A DNA stretch of 64,000 bases from Magicicada septendecula. Lineage: Eukaryota > Arthropoda > Insecta > Hemiptera > Cicadidae. The stretch lies in assembly GCA_034769895.1 (NCBI GenBank), contig CM068371.1, positions 403,789,969 through 403,853,968 on the forward strand, read 5' to 3'. How positions within the stretch are numbered: the first letter of the stretch is position 1; each line of letters opens with the position of its first letter. The position numbers and the translations under genes are program-made. The notes below the pieces were generated by a model. It was not told where the DNA came from. It saw nothing but the letters and a program-made list of their open reading frames with translations, and did no database searches. Shown in pieces: positions 26,401 through 40,821 of this stretch.

Positions 26401-29400
26401 GTAACTCAGTCTGGAGAGTTTGTATGATCTTGGAATATGAAACATCCAAAATACGGGCCTGCAAACAATTATCAAATGTGGAGATGGGCATAAACAATCC
26501 AATACACCTATGTTTTATCATTCCTCAATTAAAAATATCACTGAAACATCCAGTTTGGTCAGTCAAACGTATATGGTAGAAACACTGCAATTTGATACTA
26601 ACCATTTTGTGAAACTTACCGAACTTAGAGGAATGACTTTCTTCTGACTTTTGCATTTGCAAATGCATTTATCACTTCCTCAAAATCCAGACTGACAGTG
26701 ATGTCTGATTTCCATTCGTCTCCAGATCTTGTCATGTTCCAAGTCATCTGATTCACCTGATCCTAGTTCTTCTTCAGGACTTTCTGGTTCCGCTTCTGAT
26801 TCAGATGATTCATCAAAAAATTGCCTACGTTTAATTTGACGTTTTGGTCTTGAAATCTCAACAGCTGAAGAAGAAGGAACTGATTCCAGACTCCTGATCT
26901 GATTAAGTTTCTTTTCCCCTTCTACTCTGGGTGAGACATTTTACTTCTAATAAAGTCTTCTGCTTTCTCTTAGCCAGCTTCTCAATTACCCACTCCAACT
27001 TTGGCCCTCTTCCTTTTTATCCTTCTGGGCGTACTTATGAGGTTTGGTTTCTTTTGTCTATCCTCATTACATTTAAAACCATTTCAGTATTCTCCTCTCT
27101 ACTACCTTTATAACTGATTCCTACTGAAACTAATTTCTGATGGTCACATTCCTCATTTGGTCTCTTCCAAGTTCTTCTGTCTGCCTCAGAAATTTTATTT
27201 CTTCACGTTTCATCACAAAATATTAAAAAATTATGTAGCAGACTTGGAATTATCAATCTTTTTCTCATGTTACCCATTGTCAGTTCAAGTACGATTGGTA
27301 ACCACTGTGAAATGAGCCTCTCCCTATTAAACGATAAACAACCATCTTTTATTCTCTACATTGCTTTCATTATAAACTTTGCAATTTTATGTGATAAAAC
27401 ATTTTAATCACAGTTTTACAATACAACTTACTTTTGGCTCATGTGCAGTAAGATCGTTTTGCTACGTTGAGCTGAAAATAACCAAAGTGCTTACATGATT
27501 CTTAACACATGGCAATGCAAGCGTATGGAGATTTTTCTGCATGGCAGAATTATGTAATTCTCTAGACATTTCGAGATACCCTTTCCACACGTTTCTTAAC
27601 TATTCTATCGGCATCCAGACCTACTGTCACTATAATGCAAGGCAGCCGAGGATAAATAATGGATTTTGAAGCGGTCAAGTTCAGTCAGATCTGGTGATAT
27701 TTCAAGTGCAGTTCTGAGTGACTGTTGTGTTACTTATTACTGTAATAAGGTGATATTTATTGTTGTGTGTTGTATAAATTTAACTTGAATTATTGTATAA
27801 GAGTGCCTTTATTGGTTTCTAACTATTGTTTGTGTCTAATTAAAGTCTGTAATTAGTGACTTCATTGGTGTCTGTTTCTACTGTACAACACAATGATTTG
27901 TGTGATCTTTGCAACAATATTTTCTCAGCGTGCTTTCTTATAAATCAAATTACAAAGACACCATAAAAGTCCTTTAATTGTAATAATAATTTTTTATTAT
28001 CCAACTACTTCCTTCACACTAGTCACGTTACATTTAATTTTTGTTTGTGTTTATTTGTTCCAACCATGAAGTTATAAACTTCTCAATCCCTCACGTAAAT
28101 AAAATCTACCCAAGGAATCTATATCGAAAAAGAGAGAAACCATTAAAAACAATACTGTTTATCATACATTTAATTTTTTAGCACATAATTCTGTTAAGTG
28201 GCTCAATTGAGAGGATGAGACAATGTCTCACTCTCAGTTGAGTCAACAAAGATGCCACATCATAGTATGGGTAAACATTTGGTGCTAAGAAAAATTTAAC
28301 TTGTGCAAAGCCTAAAAATAGTGAAATCATGAAAGTTTACATGTGAGATTAATAGACACTTTATTAGTAAGCATTCACTTACGACTTTAACTATTTAAAA
28401 CAATTTTGTAATGATTTCCTTAAATTGTTATACACTTACAATTCAAAAACTGCACCCCAGTCAGGTAAAAAGACAAGATGTGTTAGACCAGCTCCGTGAA
28501 TTCCTATTATGATATCTGAATTATGAGTAATTTCTAGCTGATATGTGAAATCCATGAATCGATTATATACCACCTGAAATGTTAATACTGTTTACAGTAT
28601 TGTTAATTATTCATTGTTTAATACACTTTAATGCTAATAATACAATTTTTATAAAAAGGAATCTAGCATTAATAAATTTACATTTACTTTACGCATGGCT
28701 CATTATCAAATCTGTTTATTTCATAGTCAATTCACAATACTTAATTTCTGAATCTGAAATTACTTTGAATATGAAGAATGGAGTTTGGAAATAAGTCTGA
28801 AGAAAATGGAGTATCTGGTAGCTAGAAGACAATGAGAATACATAACGTATTGAAAACAGATATATCAAAAACTATATGGTATTTAAGTATTTACACTCAA
28901 TGTTTAGTAAAATATCAACTTGTGGGAGGGACACAGAAAATTACATAAAACAAAGCAAGGACTACATAATATAATATTATACATTATAAAATAGAATAAT
29001 AATGTATGATAACCAAACAGAATTCAGTGGAACAAAAGAATGAGAAAGGATGAATTTACCATATGATAATAGAAAGATAATGCTATACAGGTCTTGAGTA
29101 TCACATGAGAAGATTGCAGTTTTTTAGAATGGTATATTCTGAAGAAGTTACAGAATATTGAAAACTCAACACATCCCTAATATTGACTCAAAGGGAATAA
29201 TGAAGATAGACTCCAGCAAAATGAACAAAATGGAAAAAAGAGGTTGATTTGGTGCATTCATGCTAAAACAATGGTGAATTCAAGAGAGCCATTAAAACTA
29301 TTAGAGTGGACCCCTCTCTTTAATACAGCTCACAGTTTACATAAAACAATATCCGGACAGAGCAAAGTGGTGCATGGAGTGCGTAAAATGCCAAATGACA

Positions 29401-32143
29401 AAATTCGTTTAAAAATTACATAAAGCTCTAAATTAAATTGTTGATTTAATTAATAAACAAATAATTCTCTAACATGTATAAAGTGTTATTCTGTATGGTA
29501 GGCACCCCCTCCAAGACTTCATCCTGAATACTCAAGTACTGGAATTAGTAAGTGCTGTATATATATTAACAGAATTTAATATGCAGAAGCATGTAACATG
29601 TTGAAGATAACTACAAACTATGTAGAGATAGTATATTTTCTTAGTAAGCTTTCTCTAATTTTCTTTTTCATAAAAAATGTACAATATTTATGTTACACAG
29701 TTTTAAAGAAATTGTGTACCCTTTGAACACGGTAATTTGGATTTTCTTCCAGTGCCTTTATAAGTTCCTGTTCATTGAGAATATTTCTATACGTGGTATC
29801 TCTCGACAATAACGTGATCCTAATTTGTGTGTCAGTTCTTGGTATTTGTTTCACTCCTAGCCGGTACAAAATGTGTTGGGAGAAGGCATGGAACAGCCCA
29901 CTTCCTTCACAGCCCCAAATCTGTGAACAAGTTTTTTTTATTACAATAATTTATTTCAAAAAATTAATACTTATTTAAGGGTAATTCAACACATCAAATA
30001 AATAATCTTTGTTTATTCAAAAATGACTGTTAGTTTCTAAGAAAGTACGTCTACTAAATATGTTGACAATTCACTTGACAAATTTTATGCTTCAGGTTTC
30101 TCACTAATTTAGTGCTGTTGAGAATCATGTATGTTCAATATAGTGATTAAAAAGTACAGTTGCTAATACAATTTCTAATAAACAGTTATATCAACTGATA
30201 TACTGTACGATTTACTTCCTAGTTTTATCATCCTGCCTGGCTGTACACTAACTAGTATTTACTCTCAATATTTAAAGCAAAAACTGTTGGTCTTCATATT
30301 AATCCTTGCAGTGGTTAAATTTACTGTAGTCTCTACTGCATCAGGAACATTTCTTATGAGTTACAAATGTTAATGAATCCTCTATTATGGTAATCATGTA
30401 ACAACCAGGTATGTCAAGTGATGTCCTGATCTATCTGCTCATTACAAACTCATTTTTACATTTTATAATTCTTAATATGAAATGTTACGGTGGAGAATAT
30501 ATGATCTGATAATATCTATATGGAGGAAGGAGAGGATTCCAGAGGAATGGACCTTCAGAATCATATAAAAAAAATCGTATAAAAAAGGTGATAAACTATT
30601 TTGCACAAACTACAGAGGAATTACATTATTAAAATGTACAAAGTTAGATTTAGTTTTATAAATAATAGGTTAGCTAAACACAGTGAAGAAATGGTGGGCA
30701 AATTTCAATCTGGCTTTCGACCTAATCGCTCAACTCCGATCATATATTCACATTATTACTAATACAGGAAAAAGCATAAGCATATAACATAGACTTACAT
30801 ATATGTAGACTTCAGACAATCTTTTGATAGTGTTAACAGAAAAGAAATGTTAAATGACCTTCACATCTTGGGAATACCAGCTAAATATGTAAGACTAATA
30901 GAAGCGACTTTGGCTAGTTCCAAAGCTGCAGTAAGAGTTAATGGAGAGTTAACCACTACTTTTGGTATTGATACTGGGGTGTAACGATGAAATACATTCT
31001 CCACTACATTGTTTAACCTAGTTCTGGAGGAAGCCATTCGAAAACTAGATGTTTCTGGATATATCGGCATGAAAACTATAAAAGTGTACAGTTATACTGA
31101 TGACAGCCATTATCAGCAGAAATAAGAGGGCTAGGAGAACATCTACTAACTCTACATAGTGAAGCACATAAAAGAGGTTTAAGGATAAATGACGCCGAGA
31201 CCAAATACACGGAACTACAACGGAATGTCACAAACAACCAGGCATATCTATCACTTGGCAATTACACATTTGAACGTGTCCAACAATTTTCTTACTTAGG
31301 TTCACAGATTACTCAGAACAACTCTTGCAGCAATGAAATAAAGTCCCTCATTGTACGTGGCAACAGGTGTTATTACTCCTATAAGAAGCTTTTCAAATCC
31401 AGGATGTTACGCAGAGAACTTGAGCTGACTATATACAAAAGTCTTATATGATTGGTAGTAACATACAGATGCGAAGCCTGGACATTAACCAGCACAGATG
31501 AGCAACATCTAAGAATATTTGAATGAAAAGTCTTGCAAAAAATCTTTGGAACTCTAAAACTGAAAGTGGCTATTGCAGGATTCGAATGAACCATGAACTG
31601 GACCAACTGATTCAGGGTGCTGACATAGTCCAGTTTATTAAGAGTAAGAGGCTTGAGTGGCTGGGTCACATAAGGTGAATGGATGACAGAAGAATGGATA
31701 AGAGAATTACAGGTTGGATGACATGGAGGATGATTTGAGATGTATGAATATGAGGGGATGGAGACGGATGTGTAATGAGAGGGCAGAATGGAAGAAAGTC
31801 ATTGAGCAGGCTAAAACCCATGCTGGGAAAAGGAAGGAAGGAATTCTTAATATAAAAAAACACTTTATGTTTGTATTTTGATTTGTTCATATTTTGGATT
31901 GCCTTAATACACTTAGTTTTTGTTTGGTTACGTTAATTTTATTTTTAAAGTACCCACAAAACCCAAAAATATTTGCGTTCTCTTGATGTTAATTAAACAT
32001 AACGAGTTTTTGTCTATGAATGTTTGCAAATTGAAATTTTTACTGAGTATTTAAAAACAATAAAAGTGGTATAAAATTCAAGAAAACAATATATAGATGC
32101 ATAGAAATGAAGAAAACGACATTAAAGTAGGTCAACTAAAAAG

Positions 32144-32190
<47 letters not shown>

Positions 32191-35100
32191 ATCAAATAAC
32201 AAAAACACAACAAATGCAGAGAACATACTGAAACAAATCAATAACATACATCCCAAAATACAATTCACAGAAGAAAAAGAAAAACATAACAAAATCAACT
32301 ACAGTAGAGTCTCGGTTATCTGCCCTTCGATTATCCGCCGTTCCGTGTTATCCGCTGCCCAAGCGGCATAAAAAAACGTAAACGTAAAAAATATTTTCTT
32401 TAATTACTGCAATGAAAATAGTGTGCCAATAGTTTGCGGGTGTGAGTGTACGTGCTCTCTTTGTGATTGCTCCTGACTGTACCGCAGGAATTTGGCCTTC
32501 TGACCATCGCCTATTATAGCCTAGCTGTGACTCATGTGTCATTCACCCCACCCCACCTCCAACATCCAACGCTATCGCTCACATGCTCATCGCTTAGTAG
32601 ACTGCAGTTTCTTGTTGTGTGCTGTAGTGAGCAGTGAGGCTATTTTTACGCGGTGTGTCCGTGAGTGACTAGTGCAGTTTTGGTGAAAGTGTCGTAGTGT
32701 AGTCTTTTTAATAGTGTTGCGATTATGGCTACGAAAAGGAAGACAATTGTTTTATCAATAAAAGACGAGCTTGAGGCATTAAAAACCGCCGCAGATGGCA
32801 GCATACCCGTGACCTGCTGCTAGACAGCATTTTCGAGCCCAGTCGGAACACGTCTCGCAGCTTCTGCTTGACGTAAATGCGAATCGATGGGACTCCTATT
32901 TGGAGTCCTTGGAAGTCAACCACGCCTCCGTATGGAGAGCCGCTGGTAGACTAAAAGGCGAAAAGAGGACTCGCCATCCCTTGAATACCCCGGACGGCAC
33001 TGTATACTCTGCAGAAGGCAAGGCGGAAGTCTTCGCCGACTGTATTGAGGAACAGTTCACCGTCCATAGAGGCATCTCTGACCCGGCTCATACGGCCGTC
33101 GTCAGGGATTTCCTATCTGGATACTTTTCTGCTCCCCCCAATGATCCTCCTAATTCGGTCGACGAGGAAGACCTTGCGTCTGTCCTAAGCCGACTGAAGA
33201 AGAGAAAGGCCCCTGGCCCCGATCGCATCGGCGCCGCTGCGTTGCAGAATCTCCCGCCTTTGGCAGTTGACGTTCTTCTTGAGCTGTTCAACTCCTGTCT
33301 CTGGCTGAGGTACTTCCCCTGCCTGTGGAAAACTACTAATGTCATCATGATCCAGAAATCAAAAAAGCCGCCCACGCTACCTGGAAGCTACCACCCGATA
33401 TCACTATTGCCAGTAATCTCGAAAGTATTCGAACGTCTACTCCTGGCCCGTATTCGGCCCCTGGTGGATGGTTTCATCCGCGAGGAGCAGTTTGGGTTTA
33501 GGCCGAGGCACTCGACTACTCTTCAGCTAGTACGGGTTGTCACCTGTCTAGCCGACGCTGCCAACAATCACCAGGCAACAGGCGCCGTCCTGTTGGATGT
33601 CAGCAAAGCCTTCGATAAAGTCTGGCATGAAGGCCTGCTCTACAAACTGGTGCATTCGTCACTCCCAAAATCTATCGTCCACTTGCTCCGATCCTATCTG
33701 ACGGATCGCACCTTCAGGATCAGCGTAGATGGGGCGTTCTCTCGGGTTCGCCCTGTCGCTGCCGGCGTCCAACAAGAATCTGTCCTCGGCCCCGTTCTGT
33801 ACGTACTGTACACGAACGATCTGCCTGTTTATCCCAGGGTCACGTTATCTCTATTTGCTGACGATGCGTTGTTTCATTTGAGCTCGCTTTCGCCTTGGCG
33901 GACGAGCGTAATGTTACAACACCAGTTGGCTACACTTCCGGACTGGCTAAGGAAGTGGTGGGTAGCGATCAATACGGAGAAATCCGAGGCGATCTGCTTT
34001 ACTCATAAGTCCATTTCCCGATGCCAATCCCTCTCCTTAGAGGGGAGACCCATCAACTGGACTGAGATGGTGAAGTACCTAGGTGTTCGGCACCTAAACT
34101 TCAACACCCACGTGACCGCAACCCTCAACAAGGCTCGAGGCGTCAGAGCCAAAATATCACCTATGCTTTCGTGGAACAGCTGCCTGGCTGTCCATACCAA
34201 ACTTACATTGTATCTACTGTTCCTCCGAACAGTACTCACTTATGCGGCGCCCGCTTGGTGGCCTCTCCTGTCGGCCACCAACAGGCATAGGCTGACTACA
34301 TTTCAGAACTGGACCCTACGCTCCCTCACGGGGTCCCCGTGGTATGTGCGAATGTTTAAACTTTGTACTGTTTTGTCAGCTGTAAGCAGTCTACTAACAT
34401 TGCACGGCACGCGCGGATGACGTCACGCTTTTATCAAACCTTGCAACCGGCCAGCCTAGCCGACTGCAAGCCAGTATTAGTTCAGTTTATAACACGACTC
34501 CGAGCGCATCTCTCGTTAAACACTTCTCTTACAGCCGCGGCTTTTGGCTATTATACAGCATGCATTTATAACATTTCACTTTAATCGTCTACCTGCGTCC
34601 ATCTGCAATGGACCACGATTTCATTCAAAATTAATCTCGGGCATTATCGCCTCAAAATGCATCCGCACGTGCCGATCGTAACTAACATACCAAATTATTC
34701 AATAAACGCATGTTCAATATCTTAAATACAGTCCACTTCTTTCTAACAAACAATCCAGCCTTCCTTATTAGCGTCTTTGGAATAACTCGCGATTCTTCAA
34801 GAGCTTCCAAACCGCAACATTTTTGGTCCCACCGGACCGGATTTCACATTTCGGGCCAAAAACGACATCATTTTTGGTCCAATCAGGCAGGATTTCATAT
34901 TTTCAGGCCAAAACAAACTACATCATTTTTGGTCCCAACGGCACAGATTTCTCATACCTGAGTACACAGGCGACAGCATTTATTTATATACATCATTTCT
35001 GGAAAAACCAATCTGAAGTTAATCACGACAGACGGGCATCATTTTCGTCCTGAGCGACACCATTATCGTGAAGCACGTCGCAGTCATCTCGACAAGATTC

Positions 35101-38100
35101 AGCCAAGCAGTAGACCAGAGACGACGGGACGAAACAGGACAACATTTTCGAGATTCCACAGCTTTAATTGATGGAGGGTACAACATGAGGCAACGGCTAA
35201 CCGGCAGAGACAGGAGGTGTAGCAGCTCCAAACGGGATCGAAGCCTTCATCACGAATGGATCGACGGCCACGTGACTATAAACTTTACCTATATTTGATT
35301 TATTTTTAATAATATTTCACCCAGTGTGTATTTTTTGACATATTTATATAAACAATTAACTTATTACACAATATAAATTAATAGATGGTTGGCAGCTCAT
35401 TATCAGTCAGAACTTTAAAGATAAAGCTATACTTTGTAATCATTTAGATTTATAATTTCAATAATTTAACTGCCAACGAGTTTGATTAGTTAGAGAGAGT
35501 AAGTTTATGTTCAAACCAACGATCGCTAGCTACCAAACGTATTTAAACTCATTCAAAATTAAGTTTGTGGTTCACATGCTCGATGCTCAATTGTTTCTAA
35601 ATATCTTTCCCTTTTTTATCTCAAACTGTAATAATGGCCGATGTAAGGGCTCTGATAAAAAAACGAGGTACAATTAAGGCCTCAATATCCCGAATAAATA
35701 CCTTCGCGGATAATTTTGATGTGTTAAACAGCGATCCTCATGCGCTCAAAATAAAACTGCGTCATTTGATGGAATTATCCACCAAATATGACGAGATACA
35801 GTCACAAATCGAGGCTGAGGAAGCAGACGTTGCGTCAACAAGTGATAGAGTGCAAACGGAGGACGATCTCTGTGCTATAGAATGCAAATTGCAACACTTG
35901 TTGGAGCAATCTGAGCACTTGAACCAAAAACCACTAATTAATACTGATGGTAAACAGCCTAAAACAACCCCCATTCAATTGGAACCAATAAAATTACCAC
36001 GGTTCGAGGGTAGTATTGTGGAATGGCAACATTATTACCATATTTTTATGGAACTAATTCATGTCAGAACAGACCTGACAGATATACAGAAGCTTCATTA
36101 TTTGCACTCGTCATTACATGGCGAGGCGCTTAACGTAATAAAATCATTGCCCATAACACATGAGAATTACGCGGTGGCTATCGATCTGTTGAGGAATAGA
36201 TATGATAGTAAGCTGATTGTCTCCGCTCACCACGTGTGGAATGTACTAGACGTACCATTAGTCCAGCAGGAATCCCAAGGTAGCATATCGCAATTTATTG
36301 ATCAAATCTCTGGAAATATAAATGCTTTAAATAATCTCAAACTGCCAGTCAACACGTTTGAAATTATTGTCGTAAATTATCTAGCCAAAAAACTTGACAG
36401 TTACACTTTACGTTTGTGGAAAGAGAGTTTATCGGAGCATAAACTCCCTGATTTTAATAGTTTTATAAATTTTTTAAATGCACGTAGGAAACTACTGCAA
36501 AATATCGATAGCGTGACTAGCCCAACGAGCAGGTTGAACAAAAGCGATAAGTCTCCTTATCGCAAAGCAGTTAAACAGATAAGCACTCCAAAGGGCGCAT
36601 TCCACTCACATATTAGAAATAATTTATGCAGGCTATGTAACGGTGGACATAGACTTAGCGATTGCCCACAATTTATATCGCTGTCTATCCCTGATAGAAA
36701 AAATGCGTTACTAAAAAACAAACTTTGCTTAAACTGTCTCCGTTCGGGACACGAGGGTTCAAAATGTCCCTCCAAATTTTCATGTAAAAAATGTTCTAGG
36801 CGTCACCACACCACGATTCATGTCCCCAACAGGGACGTAACTTCTGTCAACAACCAGTGTTCACTGAAATCACAGACCAATAAATCGGTATTGTTATCTA
36901 CCGCCGTCTGTATGACATACAATAAGGTCGGCAAAAAATTTCCCGTTAGGATATTATTGGATTCCGGTTCTCAAGCGAACTTTTGCACAATGGATTTCGC
37001 CCGCAGGTTGGGCCTCCAATTAGTTAAATCGCAATTGCCCATCACGGGTATAAACAACTCGCTTTCCCAGGCTGACTTCAGTACTAACGTAAGGCTACAT
37101 TCACGCTATAAACCCTTCACGTTAAACGTACATTGTGCCGTATTACCCAGTATAACTAATAATTTACCGGCGGAGTCGTTCAATCTTACCTCTTTAAATT
37201 TACCCAAGCGCATATTCCTGGCGGATCCTCACCTACATTGCTCATCGCAAGTCGATATATTAATCGGCGCTCAATATTTTCTACAATTAATTGAACCTGT
37301 GAAATATACGCGCGGACCACACTTTCCTGTAATTCAGGAAACCAAGTTAGGATTTATTTTGGCCGGTGACTTACCATTCAACGTCGATGTGACTAAAATG
37401 GTTTCTTCATTTATGGTCTGTAAGGATGATAATCAGGTTTCCTCGCAACTAAAGGAATTTTGGAAGTTGGAGGAAATCTCTAGTCGCGAAACCCGATCTG
37501 AGGACTCACCGTGTGAAAGGCATTTCATGGAAAACACTAGCCGCAATCGCGACGGGAGATTCGTGGTAGCCCTGCCCCGCAGATCTGATAAATCGTATTT
37601 GGGAGATTCTCTCCGCGGAGCAATACGCAGATTCCAATCGTTAGAATTCAAATTCAAGCAGAACCCTACCCTTTATAAGGATTATAGTGAGTTCATGAAT
37701 GACTGCTTAAGACTTGGCCACATGTCGCCGCTTAATGAATACGATCTGTCGCTTGACAGGTCAGAGATCTTTTATCTGCCCCATCACGCAGTCTTCAAAG
37801 ACTCTAGCTTAACCACTAAATTGCGCGTGGTATTTCACGCATCCGCTAAAACCACCAATAATTTGTCCCTTAACGACACTTTAATGGTCGGTCCTACGAT
37901 CCAGCAGGATCTGTTTTCGATAATGGTTCGGTTCCGCACCCACCGATACGTACTTATTGCGGACATTGAAAAGATGTATCGCCAGATCATTGTTAATCCT
38001 AAGGATTCAAACTTGCAACGCATTGTTTGGCGTGATGCACCGCATAAGGAATTGCGATATTACGCGTTAAGGACGGTTACATATGGCACTGCTAGTGCCT

Positions 38101-40786
38101 CCTTCCTTGCTACGCGTTGTCTGGCTCAAATAGCATATGAAAATAAAGCCGACTACCCTACCGCTGCTAAGGCCATAGCAAATGACTTTTACGTAGACGA
38201 TCTCATAACGGGTTCGGATGATCCGAACAGCTTAGCTGAAATGAAAGGCGAGATCGAGAAGTTGTTGAGGAGGTATGGTTTTTCGTTACACAAATGGTTC
38301 TCTAACCACCATAAGATTATGACTCTTCGCGCCCAAGTAACCCGTGACTTCAGCAAGGGTCAAAACGTGCGTACCTTGGGCATACAGTGGAATGTTGAGG
38401 GGGATAACTTTTTGTACACCGTTAGGGGTGATGACAATCTAACCGTTCTCAACAAGAGAAGCGTGTTGTCAATCATTGCCGGGATCTATGATCCACTAGG
38501 TCTAATTGCTCCCATCACATTTTGCTGCAAGCATTTCGTGCAGCAGTTGTGGTTGGCGGGCACTGATTGGGACGAACCCTTGTCCGGGTCACTGGCCAAT
38601 CAATGGTCGGAATTATACGCCCAATTAGTCTCCGACATTCATTTTGAGATTATGAGGTCGGTTAAGAGTTCGAACAGTTACCCAGTTAGTTCATTGCAGA
38701 TGCACGGATTCGCCGACGCTTCGGTTAAAGGTTACGCGTGTTGCATTTATGTGCGGGCGGTCTATTCGAACGGCGCCATATCATCAAACTTGTTGTGTGC
38801 TAAATCTAGGGTCGCTCCGCTGAAACAGATAACGCTTCCTAGACTTGAACTTTGTGCTTGTTTATTGTTGGCTCAATTAACGTCCAAGGTTTTAAATGCC
38901 GTCGATTACAATTTTGACGGATTATATCTTTATTCGGATTCGATGATAGCGTTGTACTGGATACATCAGCAATTTTCCCGCTGGAAGGTATTTGTGGCTA
39001 ACCGTGTCGCAGAAATACAGCGTCTTGTTAGCAGCAGGGGAACTTGGCGTCATGTAGTATCGAATGACAACCCTGCCGACGTTTTATCGCGCGGTTGCCT
39101 CCCTCGTAGTCTGCACTGTCATGCTCAATGGTGGCATGGTCCCTCCTGGTTGGCTCGTGATGCGGCCTCATGGCCGGTCAGCGCGTTCGACATTAATGCT
39201 CCCTGTACCTTTCCCGACATTGAAGAGGAACGTCGCAAGCAGGCTCAAACCTCACTAATTGTCGCGTCCTCAACACATAGTTACATTGAAAACTATTCAT
39301 CTCTTACGAGGCTTATTCGCGTCTTCGCATACTGCCGTCGATTTCTTCGCAATTCTAGGCTCACGGTGGTTGATAGAGACACGTCCTTTTTGTCGGCTCA
39401 AGAATTGTCTGACACGCTCTTGGTTTTTGTCCGGCAAACTCAGAAGTTGCATTTCGACGTTGAGGTTAGGGAACTTGAGGCACACCGGTGCCTTCCACGC
39501 AGTAGTAAAATTCTTGCTCTCAACCCATTCCTGGATAAATCAGGCATTTTAAGAGTGGGTGGACGCTTGCAATTCTCCCCACTTAGCTACGAGAATAAAC
39601 ACCAAATAATTTTACACCCGCACTCTCATCTCACGAGATTAATAATTGAATACGAACACATCCGTTTGTTGCACGCTGGAGTGCAATCAACTCAAGCTTC
39701 GCTTAGGCTTAAGTATTAGATCATACACGATAAGTCCTATATCCGCTCAGTGATACATAAGTGTGTCACTTGTTTTCGTTTCCGGGCTAAAGGCGCGAAT
39801 CAATTACTCGGTCAATTACCCTCTTCTAGGGTCACGCCGTCAAGGCCATTCTCACAGTCGGCCGTGGATTACGCAGGTCCGGTGTTTTTGCGCCATGGCG
39901 GGCAGCGCTCTAAGTCCACGACCAAGGCATATATCGCTCTATTTATATGCATGTGTACTAGGGCCATCCATTTAGAATTGGTGTCGGATCTTACTTCCAA
40001 CGCCTTTATAGCGGCTTTAAAAAGGTTCATATCGCGCAGAGGTATTCCCGCGCAAATATTTTCGGATAATGGCACGAATTTTTGTCGTGCCAACCACACG
40101 TTGCATGATTGGTACAAATTTTTAACCTCCAAGGAAGTTGCACAATCTTCTCTGGAGTTTTGCGGTCTCCACGGCATCAAATGGTCCTTTATCCCCCCTT
40201 CAGCCCCTCATTTCGGTGGTTTGTGGGAAAGTGGTGTAAGGAGTGTTAAATTCCATTTACGTCGCGTAATTGGCGGTACGATCTTGAATTTTGAGGAATA
40301 TTCCACCCTTCTTTCTCAAATTGAGGCTTGCCTTAATTCACGCCCGTTATGCGCCGTGTCCGACGATGCTAGAGACCCTGAACCCTTAACACCCGCTCAT
40401 TTTTTGGTCGGTGCTCCACTGACGGCACTTCCGGAACCCGACTATACACAAGGCAATAATACTCATTTGGGCAGATGGCTTCTGCTCCAAAAATTTACGC
40501 AGACCATCTGGAAACGGTGGTCTAGGGATTATCTGCACCAGCTGCAGCAGCGCAATAAATGGCGCACCCCATTTAAAAATTTGAAGCTCGGACAACTTGT
40601 CCTCATTTTGGATGACAATTCCCCCCCTCTAGAATGGAAGCGTGGGGTAATTACCAATGTTTTTCCGGGTCAAGATTCCTTAGTACGCGTCGCAGAAGTA
40701 CGCACCGCGCTAGGTATCTTACGCCGACCCATCCACAAATTATGCCCCCTTCCGGTGGCAACAAGCTAGTCGTTTGCGTGCCTTAC

Positions 40787-40821
<35 letters not shown>

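Larger units (their letters stand above)
23766..26461 (+). mobile_element. hAT element, rearranged, with intact 8-bp target duplication
   Basis: The left end is CAGGGCCGTATTTAGG. The inverted right end is CAGGCCCGTATTTTGG, a 14/16 match. The 8-mer CAAACAAT directly flanks both ends (23758-23765 and 26462-26469), as expected for hAT integration. Inside, the transposase N-terminal and central part reads on the plus strand to about 25975, while the C-terminal dimerisation region reads on the minus strand from about 26461 to 25976. The element therefore contains an internal inversion with loss of roughly 50-60 codons between the halves. It cannot make active transposase. Confidence 0.8.
19924..28439 (-). 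other. Eogt intron (8.5 kb) with repeats, mariner relic and hAT element
   Basis: It runs from a GTAAGT donor at 28439 to the acceptor at 19924. It holds direct repeats at 20-22 kb, a hAT-like end at 21109, a mariner relic (22483-23060), the rearranged hAT element (23766-26461) and an LTR-like stretch near 27.6-27.9 kb. Other parts are AT-rich without recognised features. Confidence 0.8.

Noticed and set aside
26640..26940. Minus-strand exon-like stretch with a GTAAGT and an upstream AG
   Set aside because: The acidic/basic text and splice-like sites do not combine into a consistent frame, and the acceptor-like AG coincides with the hAT right terminus.
34363..34584. 73-codon ORF in the BEL LTR (also at 41488-41709)
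   Set aside because: Present identically in both LTRs simply because the LTRs are identical; no protein features.
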